This document shows, piece by piece, positions 28,956 to 37,971 of a DNA stretch of 64,000 nt. The notes beneath the pieces are model-generated. The model saw only the letters and a list, made by a program, of their open reading frames with translations, made no database searches and was not told where the DNA came from. The translations under genes and the position numbers were made by a program. Source of the DNA: UBA2336 sp964419145 (GTDB taxonomy: Bacteria; Bacteroidota; Bacteroidia; Cytophagales; Cyclobacteriaceae); assembly GCA_964419145.1 (NCBI GenBank), contig CAYQOM010000002.1:62001-126000 (forward strand), in the 5' to 3' direction. Within the stretch, counting starts at the first letter, position 1; each line of letters opens with the position of its first letter.

Positions 28956-29968
28956 TGCGCGTTCTGGTTCTTCTGTTTTTTGTTTTCCTTTGTACAGAAG
29001 TTACAGCGCAAGACTCCTTGCGCGCGTATTACATTCAGGATTATCCTGAACGGTTTTCGCTTTGGCCGGTACTGAAGCAGCGTTCGCTTTCATTTGCCGT
29101 ACGCGATCGACAGGAAGAAAAGAGCCGCATCAATTATTATCCGAATAATTCATTCTCGTTGGGCGTGGGCGGATATATTTTTGATTTAGCCATTGAAGCA
29201 ACATTTGCCATTCCGTTAAACGAAAAGAGTAAACAGATCTACGGTGAATCTGAGGTTCGGGATCTTCAGGTAAATCTGTTGGCTAAAAAATTTGCAGCCG
29301 ATGTTTATTACCAGAAGTATACGGGTTTTTACATTGATGACAGGCGTACGACCATTCCGGCAGGTATTCCGTATCCGCAACGTGCAGATATTGATACACG
29401 GAATTTTGGAATAGGGGGGATTTATGTTTTCAACAACCGCAAATTCTCCCTTCGCTCCGCGTTCAATTATGTCGATCAGCAATTGCGCAGTAAGGGTTCG
29501 TTTATTCTGGGTGGTACAATCAACTCCTTTAAACTTGCAGCTGATTCAGTGGTGCTAACTGAAGCTTCCCGCGCAGAATTGGGTGAGGGTGCTGATTTTG
29601 ATATGCTGCGCAGCACAACTGTAAGCCTTACACCTGGCTACTCGCACACGTTTATCTGGCGCAAACTCTTTTTGAATGGCACCTTGGCCGTAGGGCCAGC
29701 GCATCATTGGATCCGATACCAGGAAACCGGAGTTCAAAAGGATGACATCACCATCAATTCAACCTCTTACGTGCGATTGGGTGTTGGTTACAACAGCGAT
29801 CGTTTTTTTGGTGGTTTGGGGTTCTCTGCACAATCGCGAACCATTTTGTATGGCGACCTGCATGTGGTAAATACCACTTCCATGTTTCGCGCAGTAGTCG
29901 GGTATCGCTTTCGCGAGATTGGTATTTTGGAAAAGCGGGCTGTTGATTTTATCCCGATGGGATTATAG
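28955..29968 (+). CDS. DUF4421 outer-membrane beta-barrel-like protein
   Basis: This 337-residue exported protein has a signal peptide (1-18, ending VTAQ) and alternating aromatic strands that suggest a barrel. Features such as INYYPNNSFSLGVGG and YYQKYTGFY match the DUF4421 family of Bacteroidota. It overlaps the hslU stop by one base and ends the lon-porQ-hslU run. Function unknown, probably outer membrane. Confidence 0.75.
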   Translation: MRVLVLLFFVFLCTEVTAQDSLRAYYIQDYPERFSLWPVLKQRSLSFAVRDRQEEKSRINYYPNNSFSLGVGGYIFDLAIEATFAIPLNEKSKQIYGESEVRDLQVNLLAKKFAADVYYQKYTGFYIDDRRTTIPAGIPYPQRADIDTRNFGIGGIYVFNNRKFSLRSAFNYVDQQLRSKGSFILGGTINSFKLAADSVVLTEASRAELGEGADFDMLRSTTVSLTPGYSHTFIWRKLFLNGTLAVGPAHHWIRYQETGVQKDDITINSTSYVRLGVGYNSDRFFGGLGFSAQSRTILYGDLHVVNTTSMFRAVVGYRFREIGILEKRAVDFIPMGL

Positions 29969-29972
29969 CCAA

Positions 29973-30467
29973 TCAATCTGTATTCTTGGGAAAATCAAAA
30001 AAGAGCAGTTGCCCTGACTGCCAGGTAACATCCTTCCATTCTTTCACCGGTAGTTTACAGGCCACAATGCCGCAGGTAGGTACGTTGTCTATACGGATGT
30101 TCATCAGGTGATTAACAAAGTCAGTAAACCCCGGATTGTGCCCAAACAGCATCACCACATCGTCCGGTTCTTTTAGGTTTTGAACAATATCCAATATTTC
30201 TTCCTCTTCGGCATGGTACAACCGTTCTTCAGTTTTGATATTTTGTTTCGGAAATTCAATTGTTTCCGCAAACAACGTGCATGTGGACAGGGCTCGCTTG
30301 GCCGGACTGGTAATCAGTTTGTCGGGTGTAAGGTTTTTTTCTTTAAAGCGCTTACCCATGCGGGGCGTGTCGCGCAGGCCACGTTCATTCAAAGGCCGGT
30401 CAAAATCTGACAAGTCATGGTCGGCCCAACTGGATTTGGCATGGCGTATGAGAATAAGTGTTTTCAT
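29973..30467 (-). CDS. SixA-like histidine phosphatase
   Basis: This 164-residue protein belongs to the histidine phosphatase (phosphoglycerate mutase-like) superfamily, SixA branch. The catalytic RHG-type motif appears as LIRHAKSSW (His8), followed by DRPLNERG, and the second catalytic histidine lies in FGHNPGF. SixA removes phosphate from phosphohistidine on phosphotransfer proteins; the target here is unknown. It is convergent with the DUF4421 gene and divergent from the acyltransferase gene. Confidence 0.87.
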   Translation of the reverse strand: MKTLILIRHAKSSWADHDLSDFDRPLNERGLRDTPRMGKRFKEKNLTPDKLITSPAKRALSTCTLFAETIEFPKQNIKTEERLYHAEEEEILDIVQNLKEPDDVVMLFGHNPGFTDFVNHLMNIRIDNVPTCGIVACKLPVKEWKDVTWQSGQLLFFDFPKNTD

Positions 30468-30499
30468 TTTTTGATGTTGAGAAATAGTATCTTAGCCGC

Positions 30500-31435
30500 G
30501 TGACAAAACGATCGAAGAAATTTAAGAAGTTCCGTAGAAAGATACGCTACCCAGCCATTCTTGGACTGGTGCGCACCATGATTTTTATTTCTCGACTCTT
30601 TCCCCGAAAAGCATGGCTCGGCCTATGCGGGTTTCTTGGGGGAGTTTCGTTTTGGTTTGCCAGGCGATCACGCAAGTTGGCCATCCGGCACCTCACCATG
30701 GCCTATGGAAAGGAGAAATCAGAAACAGAAATCAAGGCTTTGGCCCGCCAGGTTTTTGTGATGATGGGAAAAAATGCGGGAGATATTATGCGCGCGTTCA
30801 AGGTTGATAACCTGGAAGACTTTAATAAAATCCGCATAGCCAACAGGGCCGAAATTGCGGAGCAGGCCTTTGCCAAAGGGAAGGGTGTTATTTTTCTTAC
30901 CGCTCATTTGGGTGCCTTTGAATTTGTAGCAACTGAGCTTGCCTTTCGGGGATACAAGCCGTTGATTATCGGTACACCGATGAAAGACAAGCGGTTGACT
31001 GACTTGTTGTGGGAACAACGTAACAAACTTGGTGCTTCGGCAATTGAACGTGGCAAGGAAACGGTTCGGTTGATCAAAACACTAAAATCCGGAGGCACCA
31101 TCACCATTTTAATTGATCAGGATACAAAGGTAAAAAGTGTGTTTGTTGATTTCTTCGGAATACCCTGCGCCACGCCAATTGGTGCAACGCTGCTGGCCCT
31201 GAAAACCGGTGCTGCTATTGTTCCGGTTTTCTATCACCTGCGTGAGGATGGCATGCAGGAAGTAAATTTTTACCCGGAAGTGGAGCTGACGATTACGGGT
31301 GATGAAGAAACGGATATGAAGGTGAACACCCAACGCCTCAACGATGTGATTGAAGCAGAGGTACGCAAACACCCGTCACAATGGCTGTGGTTGCATGAAC
31401 GTTGGAAGACAAAACCAGGGGAAGAGATTCGGTAA
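30500..31435 (+). CDS. LpxL/HtrB-type lysophospholipid or lipid A acyltransferase
   Basis: This 311-residue membrane-associated enzyme starts with GTG at 30500, has a basic N-terminus and one hydrophobic stretch at about 20-50. The acyltransferase motif is His-x4-Glu in TAHLGAFEF, and LIDQDTKVKSVFVDFFG is the second conserved block. In this family it adds a secondary acyl chain to lipid A; in Bacteroidota some members make other lipids. It meets the next gene end to end with no gap. Confidence 0.87.
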   Translation: MTKRSKKFKKFRRKIRYPAILGLVRTMIFISRLFPRKAWLGLCGFLGGVSFWFARRSRKLAIRHLTMAYGKEKSETEIKALARQVFVMMGKNAGDIMRAFKVDNLEDFNKIRIANRAEIAEQAFAKGKGVIFLTAHLGAFEFVATELAFRGYKPLIIGTPMKDKRLTDLLWEQRNKLGASAIERGKETVRLIKTLKSGGTITILIDQDTKVKSVFVDFFGIPCATPIGATLLALKTGAAIVPVFYHLREDGMQEVNFYPEVELTITGDEETDMKVNTQRLNDVIEAEVRKHPSQWLWLHERWKTKPGEEIR

Positions 31436-32806
31436 TTATTCAATTACCAATTGCACATTTTCTGATTTAACCCGTGCCTTAAGCCAACCATCCAGTTTTT
31501 TGATTTCAGTTCGGGTAGGTCTGCGTGCAAACTTGGCATACGCGAGGTATACGGTATCCTGTTGAAGGGAATCCAATCGCATTAAAAAACTTTGGTTCAC
31601 ACTAAAGTTGGTAAGTGTTGGATAGAGCGCTTTCAGTTCAGGAGAAAGTTCCTGAGTATAATTGGAAACACGTTTTATTCGCGTGAGTTCCGATTCCAGT
31701 AATTTAATGCGCTCATCTTTATTTCGAAGGGTTTGTTCATTTTGTCGGTAGAGTTCTTCAATAACACCGCTTCGGATACTGCTGGCCAGAGAGGCTTCGT
31801 TTACGCCCTCATCATAACCCTGCAATACAATAAGCTGACACTCTTCCAGGTTGTAATTCGATAACTGCTTGCGCGCCTGGTCAATCATTTCTTCGTTTAC
31901 CGGTTCGCCAAAGAGTGTAACTTCAATAACCGGATTTTTTGAGTCGTACCGAAGATCACGGCTGATTACTTTCGTGTTATCAAAGTTCAACTCCTGACTA
32001 ATGAAGGATACTGCATTGCGTTCAAAGAAACTATGTTTTACCGTTTGATACGCAAGGTATGTACTCGGTATAATCGTAATGATCACAAAAAAAGTGATCC
32101 ATGTTTTTACTTTGCGTTCGCGCGCATGATCTACAAATTCCTTTTTTGGATATTTTAAAAATCGCACGATGATGTAAGTAGCCAGGCTGATGAAAACACT
32201 ATTAATGAAATAGAGATAAAAGGCACCCAGGAAGTAATACATGTTTCCTGACGCCAGCCCAAAACCGGCTGTGCATAGTGGAGGCATAAGTGCCGTAGCA
32301 ATAGCTACACCCGGAATGGCATTGCTCTTTTCTTTCCGTGAACCCGCTACGATACCCGCTAAACCGCCAAAGAAAGCAATCAACACATCCCAAATGGTGG
32401 GGTTGGTGCGCGCCAGCAATTCTGATTGTGCCGTACTGAGCGGGCTAATGGCAAAATATAGCGTGGAGGTGGCCACACTGAATAGTGTAGCGATCATCAG
32501 GTTGTTGAAAGATTTTTTTAGCAGGTCAAGATCATTGATGGCTACACCTGTTCCGATGCCTAATATCGGGCCCATTAATGGTGAGATAAGCATGGCGCCA
32601 ATAATGACGGCAGTAGAGTTTACGTTCAGTCCAATAGAGGCAATGAAAATCGCGAAGATCAGAATCCACAAATTAGTGCCCTTGAATTCCACCCCTTTGC
32701 GGATGTACTCAAGCGTCTCATGTTCATCAGCTTTGTCGCTCTCCAGGTTAAACCGTTCGCGAACAAATTGTGACAATGTGACCAATAATCGCTTTTCTGA
32801 TGACAT
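31436..32806 (-). CDS. DUF389 membrane protein
   Basis: This 456-residue protein has a core of about six or seven membrane segments (residues 40-260) with the DUF389 hallmark GAMLISPLMGPI at about 71-82. It is followed by a soluble C-terminal part of about 190 residues with a coiled-coil stretch (about 345-380, RNKDERIKLLESEL). DUF389 proteins have no established function. The soluble tail appears to be an addition relative to the shortest family members. Confidence 0.85.
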   Translation of the reverse strand: MSSEKRLLVTLSQFVRERFNLESDKADEHETLEYIRKGVEFKGTNLWILIFAIFIASIGLNVNSTAVIIGAMLISPLMGPILGIGTGVAINDLDLLKKSFNNLMIATLFSVATSTLYFAISPLSTAQSELLARTNPTIWDVLIAFFGGLAGIVAGSRKEKSNAIPGVAIATALMPPLCTAGFGLASGNMYYFLGAFYLYFINSVFISLATYIIVRFLKYPKKEFVDHARERKVKTWITFFVIITIIPSTYLAYQTVKHSFFERNAVSFISQELNFDNTKVISRDLRYDSKNPVIEVTLFGEPVNEEMIDQARKQLSNYNLEECQLIVLQGYDEGVNEASLASSIRSGVIEELYRQNEQTLRNKDERIKLLESELTRIKRVSNYTQELSPELKALYPTLTNFSVNQSFLMRLDSLQQDTVYLAYAKFARRPTRTEIKKLDGWLKARVKSENVQLVIE

Positions 32807-32882
32807 AGCCGGGTGATAAATTTTGATTGGAAGATAATGAAATCTTGAATCCCACCCCTTATTTTATTTATTTTCACCGTTT

Positions 32883-32890
32883 TAAGTTTG
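32883..32890 (+). promoter_or_regulatory. Bacteroidota -7 promoter element
   Basis: TAAGTTTG matches TAnnTTTG exactly and lies 7 bases before the ATG of the BNR-repeat gene, which would give a leaderless or nearly leaderless transcript. No convincing -33 TTG partner was found at the right spacing. Confidence 0.35.
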
Positions 32891-32896
32891 TGTGTT

Positions 32897-34228
32897 ATGA
32901 AGGTATCCGGGATCGTGCTTTTAGTGTTTTGGGCGTTAATGGTAAATGGCCAGGTGGTGAATATACTCGTTGACAGTGCGGCCAATACGCGCGGCCAGTA
33001 TCCGACCGAACCGGGAATTGCCATAAGCTTTAAAGACCCGAATAAACTGGTACTGGGCTCATCATCCGGTAAGGTTTATGTAACCGAAGATGGTGGTAAT
33101 GAATGGAAGAATGTGAGCCTCACTTCTCCTTTTGGTATCGGCTATGGTGCCCGGGTGTTATCTGACTTCTCGGGTAATTTCTATTATATCCATTTATCTA
33201 ATCCTGATACAAAGGCTGACGAAACGTTTCATGACAGAATTGTGGTGCAGCGATCAAAGGATGATGGCCACACATGGGATGGTGGCAATGAAGCGGGATA
33301 TAATCCGCCCAATTACCAGGTTCAGCCCAACGCCATTGCAGACCGAAAAGGGAACATTTACCTCACGTGGACAGAAATTGAAAAACCCGGGAGCAAAGAA
33401 GCTGAATGCGTATCGCGCATACTTTTCAGTAAATCTTCTAACGGATCGAAATGGTCTAAGCCATCAATCATTTCTGTTCAAGGCGGTAATTGTGTTGATG
33501 GTGATGGTATGGCAAAGGGTGGTGTGCCCGCCATTGCATCGGACGGGAAGATGTTTGTGGCCTGGTCGCAAAATGGTATTTTGTATCTCGACCGGTCATT
33601 TGATGGAGGAGATTTTTGGCTTACCAATGATATTGCCATAACCGAGCAGCGTGGCGGTTGGAAATTTGATATTCCGGGCGTTCAATCGGTAAATGGTTTA
33701 CCAACATTGAGCTGCAACAATACCAAGGGAAATTTTGCTGGTGCCTTGTACCTGGTGTGGGCTGAGCAGGTTGCGGACGATGATACCGATATTTATTTCA
33801 CACGTTCATTAAACTATGGCGATAACTGGACACAACCTGCACGCATCAACGATGATGATCCGGGTAAACATCAGTTTATGCCTGCCATGACAATTGATCA
33901 GGTAACGGGGCATGTGTACATTTTGTATTACGACAGGAGAGATCATGACGACAATAAAACCGATGTGTACATGGCCTTTTCTGAAGATCACGGTGCAACC
34001 TTTAAAAATGTAAAAGTGAGTCAAACGCCATTTCTCCCAAAAGGTGAGTCTCTTGGTTCTCATATCGGTATTGCGGCACATAATGGACTAATTACACCCA
34101 TATGGACCCGTATCGATAATGGTAAGTCAAGCGTGTGGATGTCAATCATTCATCACTCCGAACTTCCGGGAGCACAACCAGCACCTGAAACCGATAAAAA
34201 GAAAAAGAAAAAGAAAAAGTCAGACTGA
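32897..34228 (+). CDS. Exported BNR/sialidase-like beta-propeller protein
   Basis: This protein of about 443 residues has a signal peptide from the ATG at 32897 (ending MVNGQ) and several BNR/Asp-box style repeats, for example SKDDGHTWDGG, YGDNWTQ and SEDHGATF, typical of six-bladed sialidase-type propellers. Without visible catalytic tyrosine and arginine assignments it should not be called an active sialidase. The C-terminus is unusual, with eight lysines before the final SD. It overlaps the convergent DsbA-family gene by 9 bases. Confidence 0.75.
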   Translation: MKVSGIVLLVFWALMVNGQVVNILVDSAANTRGQYPTEPGIAISFKDPNKLVLGSSSGKVYVTEDGGNEWKNVSLTSPFGIGYGARVLSDFSGNFYYIHLSNPDTKADETFHDRIVVQRSKDDGHTWDGGNEAGYNPPNYQVQPNAIADRKGNIYLTWTEIEKPGSKEAECVSRILFSKSSNGSKWSKPSIISVQGGNCVDGDGMAKGGVPAIASDGKMFVAWSQNGILYLDRSFDGGDFWLTNDIAITEQRGGWKFDIPGVQSVNGLPTLSCNNTKGNFAGALYLVWAEQVADDDTDIYFTRSLNYGDNWTQPARINDDDPGKHQFMPAMTIDQVTGHVYILYYDRRDHDDNKTDVYMAFSEDHGATFKNVKVSQTPFLPKGESLGSHIGIAAHNGLITPIWTRIDNGKSSVWMSIIHHSELPGAQPAPETDKKKKKKKKSD

Positions 34229-34876
34229 TGCGTTTTCCAACGCGGCTTTTTGAATCACTTCGATAAACGCTTCGGGTGGCTGCGCGCCCGATAGTCCATA
34301 TTTGTTGTTAATGATGTAGAACGGAACTCCGGTTATTCCCAATTGTTGAATTTCCTTTTCGGCTTGAATAACCTCTGCCACACCTTGTTTTCCGGAAATT
34401 AGTTGTGCAACTATTTCGCCTTCAAGGCCAGCTTGTTGAGCAATGGCAATAAGATTATCCATCTTGGTCAAGTCAACACCATCGGTAAAGAAGGCTTTCA
34501 TAAACGCTTCTTTCACTTCGGCTTGTTTATCTACATGTTTAGCCAACTGAATGATGCGGTGTGCAGTACGCGTATTGGGTGAAACAGCCTGCTTATGGAA
34601 GTTGAATGTAATTCCTTCCTCAGCGGCCACTTGTGTAACGTGTGCGGTTATTTTCTCGTATCGCTCTTCGCCACCGAATTTCTGCGATAAGTATTGCTTT
34701 TGATTTACACCACTTTCCGGAATGGATGGGTTCAGCTCGAACGGATGATAGGTTACCTCGAACGTATATTCGCTGTCCAGTTTGTTAAGTGCTTTCTCCA
34801 GCCTGCGTTTGCCAATATAACACCACGGGCAAACCACATCAGAAATAACATCGATCTTGATAGTTGTTTTGATCAT
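34220..34876 (-). CDS. DsbA-family oxidoreductase (FrnE-like)
   Basis: This 218-residue thioredoxin-fold protein has an N-terminal active-site motif CPWC (Cys16, Cys19) and the FrnE pattern DVVCPWCYIGKRR. The C-terminal part has GVPFYIINNKYGLSGAQ, the usual cis-proline and substrate region. There is no signal peptide, so it is cytoplasmic. Members act as thiol-disulfide oxidoreductases or polyketide isomerases; the substrate is unknown. Confidence 0.9.
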   Translation of the reverse strand: MIKTTIKIDVISDVVCPWCYIGKRRLEKALNKLDSEYTFEVTYHPFELNPSIPESGVNQKQYLSQKFGGEERYEKITAHVTQVAAEEGITFNFHKQAVSPNTRTAHRIIQLAKHVDKQAEVKEAFMKAFFTDGVDLTKMDNLIAIAQQAGLEGEIVAQLISGKQGVAEVIQAEKEIQQLGITGVPFYIINNKYGLSGAQPPEAFIEVIQKAALENASV

Positions 34877-34997
34877 CTTAGATTTAAATAGGCAAAACTC
34901 TCAAACAGGCGACTTTATGAAATGGTTCAAACAATTTGGTCTCACAACAGTTTATTTGAGGGTTCAGGTCTGATAAGGATTTTTGGATCCTTTATGG

Positions 34998-35005
34998 TAT
35001 TTTTG
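34998..35005 (+). promoter_or_regulatory. Candidate -7 promoter element for ahcY
   Basis: TATTTTTG matches TAnnTTTG and lies 50 bases before the ahcY start. A TTTG lies 12 bases further upstream, too close to be a standard -33 element, so the assignment is tentative. Confidence 0.35.
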
Positions 35006-35055
35006 CCACTGCTTTAACTCAAAAACTGGCTTTAAACACAAAAAACTCAATAAAA

Positions 35056-36357
35056 ATGGTTGATACGCTCAAATTCAAAGTAAAAGACATTTCCCTGGCA
35101 GATTGGGGAAGAAAAGAAATTAAACTGGCTGAAGCAGAAATGCCGGGCCTTATGGCAATCCGTGAAGAGTATGGTGCTAAGCAGCCCCTGAAAGGCGCGC
35201 GCATTGCCGGCTGTTTACACATGACTATTCAAACGGCTGTGTTGATCGAAACACTTATCGAACTGGGAGCAGAAGTAACCTGGTCGAGCTGCAATATTTT
35301 CTCAACGCAGGATCATGCCGCGGCTGCCATTGCTGCTGCCGGTATCCCGGTGTTTGCCTGGAAGGGCATGAACGAGCAGGAATTTGACTGGTGTATTGAA
35401 CAGACTTTGTTCGCATTCAAAGATGGCAAGCCGTTGAACATGATTTTGGATGATGGTGGCGACCTGACCAACATGGTGTTGGATCGTTTCCCTGAATTGG
35501 TTGCCGGCATTAAAGGAATTTCCGAAGAGACTACTACCGGTGTTCACCGCCTGATTGAGCGCGAGAATAATGGTAAACTTCCCTTACCAGCGATCAACAT
35601 CAACGACTCGGTTACCAAATCGAAGTTCGATAACAAGTATGGTTGTAAGGAATCGCTGGTTGATGCAATCCGCAGAGCAACTGATGTGATGATGGCTGGT
35701 AAAGTAGCAGTCGTTGCCGGTTATGGTGATGTTGGAAAAGGTTCTGCCGCTTCGTTGCGCGGAGCCGGTGCGCGTGTTATTGTAACTGAAATTGATCCGA
35801 TCTGTGCGCTACAGGCTGCGATGGATGGATATGCGGTTAAAAAGATGGATGATGCCGTAAAGGAAGCCGACATTGTAGTAACCGCTACGGGTAACTTTGG
35901 TATTGTACAAGCCCGTCACTTCCAGGCGATGAAGGACAAGACCATTGTTTGTAACATCGGCCACTTTGATAATGAAATTGATGTAGCGTGGTTGAAAGCC
36001 AATGCCAGCCGCGATGAAGTAAAACCTCAGGTTGATTTGTATACGTTGAAGAGCGGAAATCAGATCATCTTATTGGCTGAAGGCCGTTTGGTGAACTTAG
36101 GTTGTGCTACAGGCCACCCTTCGTTTGTGATGTCAAACTCATTCACTAACCAAACGCTTGCACAAATTGAATTGTGGAATAATGCAGGTAAGTATGAGAA
36201 CAAAGTTTACATGCTGCCGAAGCACCTGGATGAAAAAGTGGCCATGCTGCACCTGAAGAAGATTGGTGTAGAACTGGAAACGCTTTCACCAGAACAAGCC
36301 AAATACATTGGTGTGGAAGTAAAGGGTCCGTTTAAGCCGGATTACTACCGCTATTGA
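35056..36357 (+). CDS. ahcY: S-adenosylhomocysteine hydrolase
   Basis: This 433-residue NAD-dependent enzyme splits S-adenosylhomocysteine to adenosine and homocysteine, clearing methylation product. The NAD site GYGDVGKG, the substrate block NINDSVTKSKFDNKYG and the C-terminal KPDYYRY are all intact, and the length is normal. A rho-independent terminator follows directly. It stands alone as its own transcription unit. Confidence 0.97.
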   Translation: MVDTLKFKVKDISLADWGRKEIKLAEAEMPGLMAIREEYGAKQPLKGARIAGCLHMTIQTAVLIETLIELGAEVTWSSCNIFSTQDHAAAAIAAAGIPVFAWKGMNEQEFDWCIEQTLFAFKDGKPLNMILDDGGDLTNMVLDRFPELVAGIKGISEETTTGVHRLIERENNGKLPLPAININDSVTKSKFDNKYGCKESLVDAIRRATDVMMAGKVAVVAGYGDVGKGSAASLRGAGARVIVTEIDPICALQAAMDGYAVKKMDDAVKEADIVVTATGNFGIVQARHFQAMKDKTIVCNIGHFDNEIDVAWLKANASRDEVKPQVDLYTLKSGNQIILLAEGRLVNLGCATGHPSFVMSNSFTNQTLAQIELWNNAGKYENKVYMLPKHLDEKVAMLHLKKIGVELETLSPEQAKYIGVEVKGPFKPDYYRY

Positions 36358-36387
36358 TTTTTGAGAATCATTTTTAAGCCCAAGAAA

Positions 36388-36412
36388 CCCTGTAGTGATA
36401 CAGGGTTTTTTT
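36388..36412 (+). terminator. Rho-independent terminator after ahcY
   Basis: CCCTGTA (36388-36394) pairs perfectly with TACAGGG (36399-36405) around GTGA, followed by seven T. It ends 11 bases before the -7 element of the next gene. Confidence 0.9.
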
Positions 36413-36423
36413 ATGATGATGGT

Positions 36424-36431
36424 TATCTTTG
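36424..36431 (+). promoter_or_regulatory. Bacteroidota -7 promoter element
   Basis: TATCTTTG is an exact TAnnTTTG match placed 4 bases before the ATG at 36436. With the terminator just upstream it defines an independent, nearly leaderless small gene. Confidence 0.45.
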
Positions 36432-36435
36432 TGGT

Positions 36436-36714
36436 ATGAAAGGATTTATAACAACAGTATTCAGCGTTTGTTTGTTTGTTTTAACCGCCACAACATCACG
36501 CACAAGCGAAGAAGTTGAGTTAACCTGCGTTAAGAAACAGATGGCTACGCAGACCTGCCATTACAATTTCACCATCAACGGTATCCGGTACCGATTCATC
36601 GACAATGGCTGCAAGGGTAAAAAAGATGACATCGTGAAAAAAGCAAAAGAAGGGAAACTGGCTTTGGCCAAAGATTGGAAAATTGATTGCGAGCCAAAGA
36701 AGACTGACGATTAA
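36436..36714 (+). CDS. Small secreted protein with four cysteines
   Basis: The 92-residue product begins at the ATG at 36436, where a signal peptide (MKGFITTVFSVCLFVLTATT) starts. An upstream in-frame start would run through the ahcY terminator and is rejected. The mature part has four cysteines, is lysine-rich and charged, and suggests a small disulfide-stabilised fold. I recognise no family. Confidence 0.65.
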   Translation: MKGFITTVFSVCLFVLTATTSRTSEEVELTCVKKQMATQTCHYNFTINGIRYRFIDNGCKGKKDDIVKKAKEGKLALAKDWKIDCEPKKTDD

Positions 36715-36724
36715 TTTTTCTCCT

Positions 36725-37249
36725 CTAGAAGTTCATTCTTGTTCTTCGTTCAAACCAGGGCTTTAATATGGCCCGATCGAGTACCAGAAAAGCCAGGGCA
36801 ATGTTGAGCATGATGATGACGTTCATAATCAGCTTTCCGTTTACCGGAATCGTAGGTAAACTTTCCTGAATGTATTTGTTCTGTATGCCCATGTCATTAA
36901 GATCAATAGCGCCTGTGCTATCAAATACGCCAGCTGATAATAGAAAAGCTCCTATGCCTACGGCAATCATCACACCGATCAAAAGAAAAATTCCGTTTTT
37001 CAAAGAAAGCCCACTGCGCAGCGGATATTGATCCAGTCCGCTCATTACGCGCTGGGTGAAATTTTTAGAGGGCTGTTCAAGCGTGGTTGTTTTTAAAACC
37101 TGCGTAACACTTTGCAAAGCAGTTAGTCGTTGTTGCAAAACCGGTGATGAGGCCAACTCTTGTTCAACGCGCGCTTTTTCGGATGGTGATAAATTCCCAT
37201 CCAGGTAGGCGATCAGGTTTTCTTCTTGTTGTTTGCTGATATTTTTCAT
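36725..37249 (-). CDS. Membrane anti-sigma factor (no zinc motif)
   Basis: This 174-residue protein has a soluble N-terminus resembling anti-sigma domains (LIAYLDGNLSPSEKARVEQEL) without the His-Cys-Cys zinc motif, then a membrane segment at about 87-107 and a second hydrophobic stretch near 142-160. It follows the ECF sigma gene by 10 bases and should regulate it. The signal is unknown. Confidence 0.8.
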   Translation of the reverse strand: MKNISKQQEENLIAYLDGNLSPSEKARVEQELASSPVLQQRLTALQSVTQVLKTTTLEQPSKNFTQRVMSGLDQYPLRSGLSLKNGIFLLIGVMIAVGIGAFLLSAGVFDSTGAIDLNDMGIQNKYIQESLPTIPVNGKLIMNVIIMLNIALAFLVLDRAILKPWFERRTRMNF

Positions 37250-37259
37250 GGCCGTATGG

Positions 37260-37814
37260 CTATAAAGTTAATGCTTCTTTTTTTAATAATGTGGTCAATT
37301 CTTCCGCCAATCGCTGGCGTGCCCGGTGCACCCGAACCTTTACGGTGTTGGCCTGCATACCGGTAATTTCGGCTATTTCCTCCAGCGAGAATTCTTCCAG
37401 GTAGAACAAACTAATGGCCAGCTTATCGGCTTCATTCAATTTGTTCATCGCCTGCTGAATGTACTTCTTTTTATCGCTGCGTTCCAGGATGCCTTCTGCT
37501 TCCTGTCCGTATTCCACCACGGTGGTTTCAATATCCTGAAATTTCACTTTGTGCTTCCGTTTATAGCTGACTGCCGTGTTAAACACAATACGATACAGCC
37601 AGGTGGAAAACTTTGCATCACGCTTGAAATTCTTCAGGTGATGGTAGGCTTTAATAAATCCATCCTGTGCGGCTTCTTCTGCTTCCGATCGGTTTTCCAG
37701 GATTTTGTAGGCAATGGTAAAGGCATAGCTTTTATGCCGGTCTACCAATTCGGCATAAACGGCCTGGTTGCCGGCAAGAATCCTGTCAATTAACTCAAAT
37801 TCGGGGTCTGTCAT
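37260..37814 (-). CDS. ECF-type RNA polymerase sigma factor
   Basis: This 184-residue sigma-70 family protein has region 2 (EAEEAAQDGFIKAYHHL) and region 4 (EEFSLEEIAEITGMQANTVK). It heads a two-gene operon with its anti-sigma factor. It is distinct from the ECF pair at 17.6-18.7 kb, whose anti-sigma factor has a zinc motif. The DUF6249 gene is divergent from it and may belong to its regulon. Confidence 0.92.
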   Translation of the reverse strand: MTDPEFELIDRILAGNQAVYAELVDRHKSYAFTIAYKILENRSEAEEAAQDGFIKAYHHLKNFKRDAKFSTWLYRIVFNTAVSYKRKHKVKFQDIETTVVEYGQEAEGILERSDKKKYIQQAMNKLNEADKLAISLFYLEEFSLEEIAEITGMQANTVKVRVHRARQRLAEELTTLLKKEALTL

Positions 37815-37971
37815 GACGCACCTTGGACGCAGTATTTCATGCTTAAGTTACAGCTTTATCGGGTAAGTTCGCTTTACCTTCAAGCCGATGCTAAACTAAT
37901 TTTGTTCGGCCTTGTAACCTGCCTTTAAACACCTGCGTCAAAGGGGCAGATTTCACTTAAATACTTGAAAT

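Noticed and set aside
37326..37793. 155-residue plus-strand frame opposite the second ECF sigma gene
   Set aside because: The sigma factor on the other strand has all family motifs; this frame has none.
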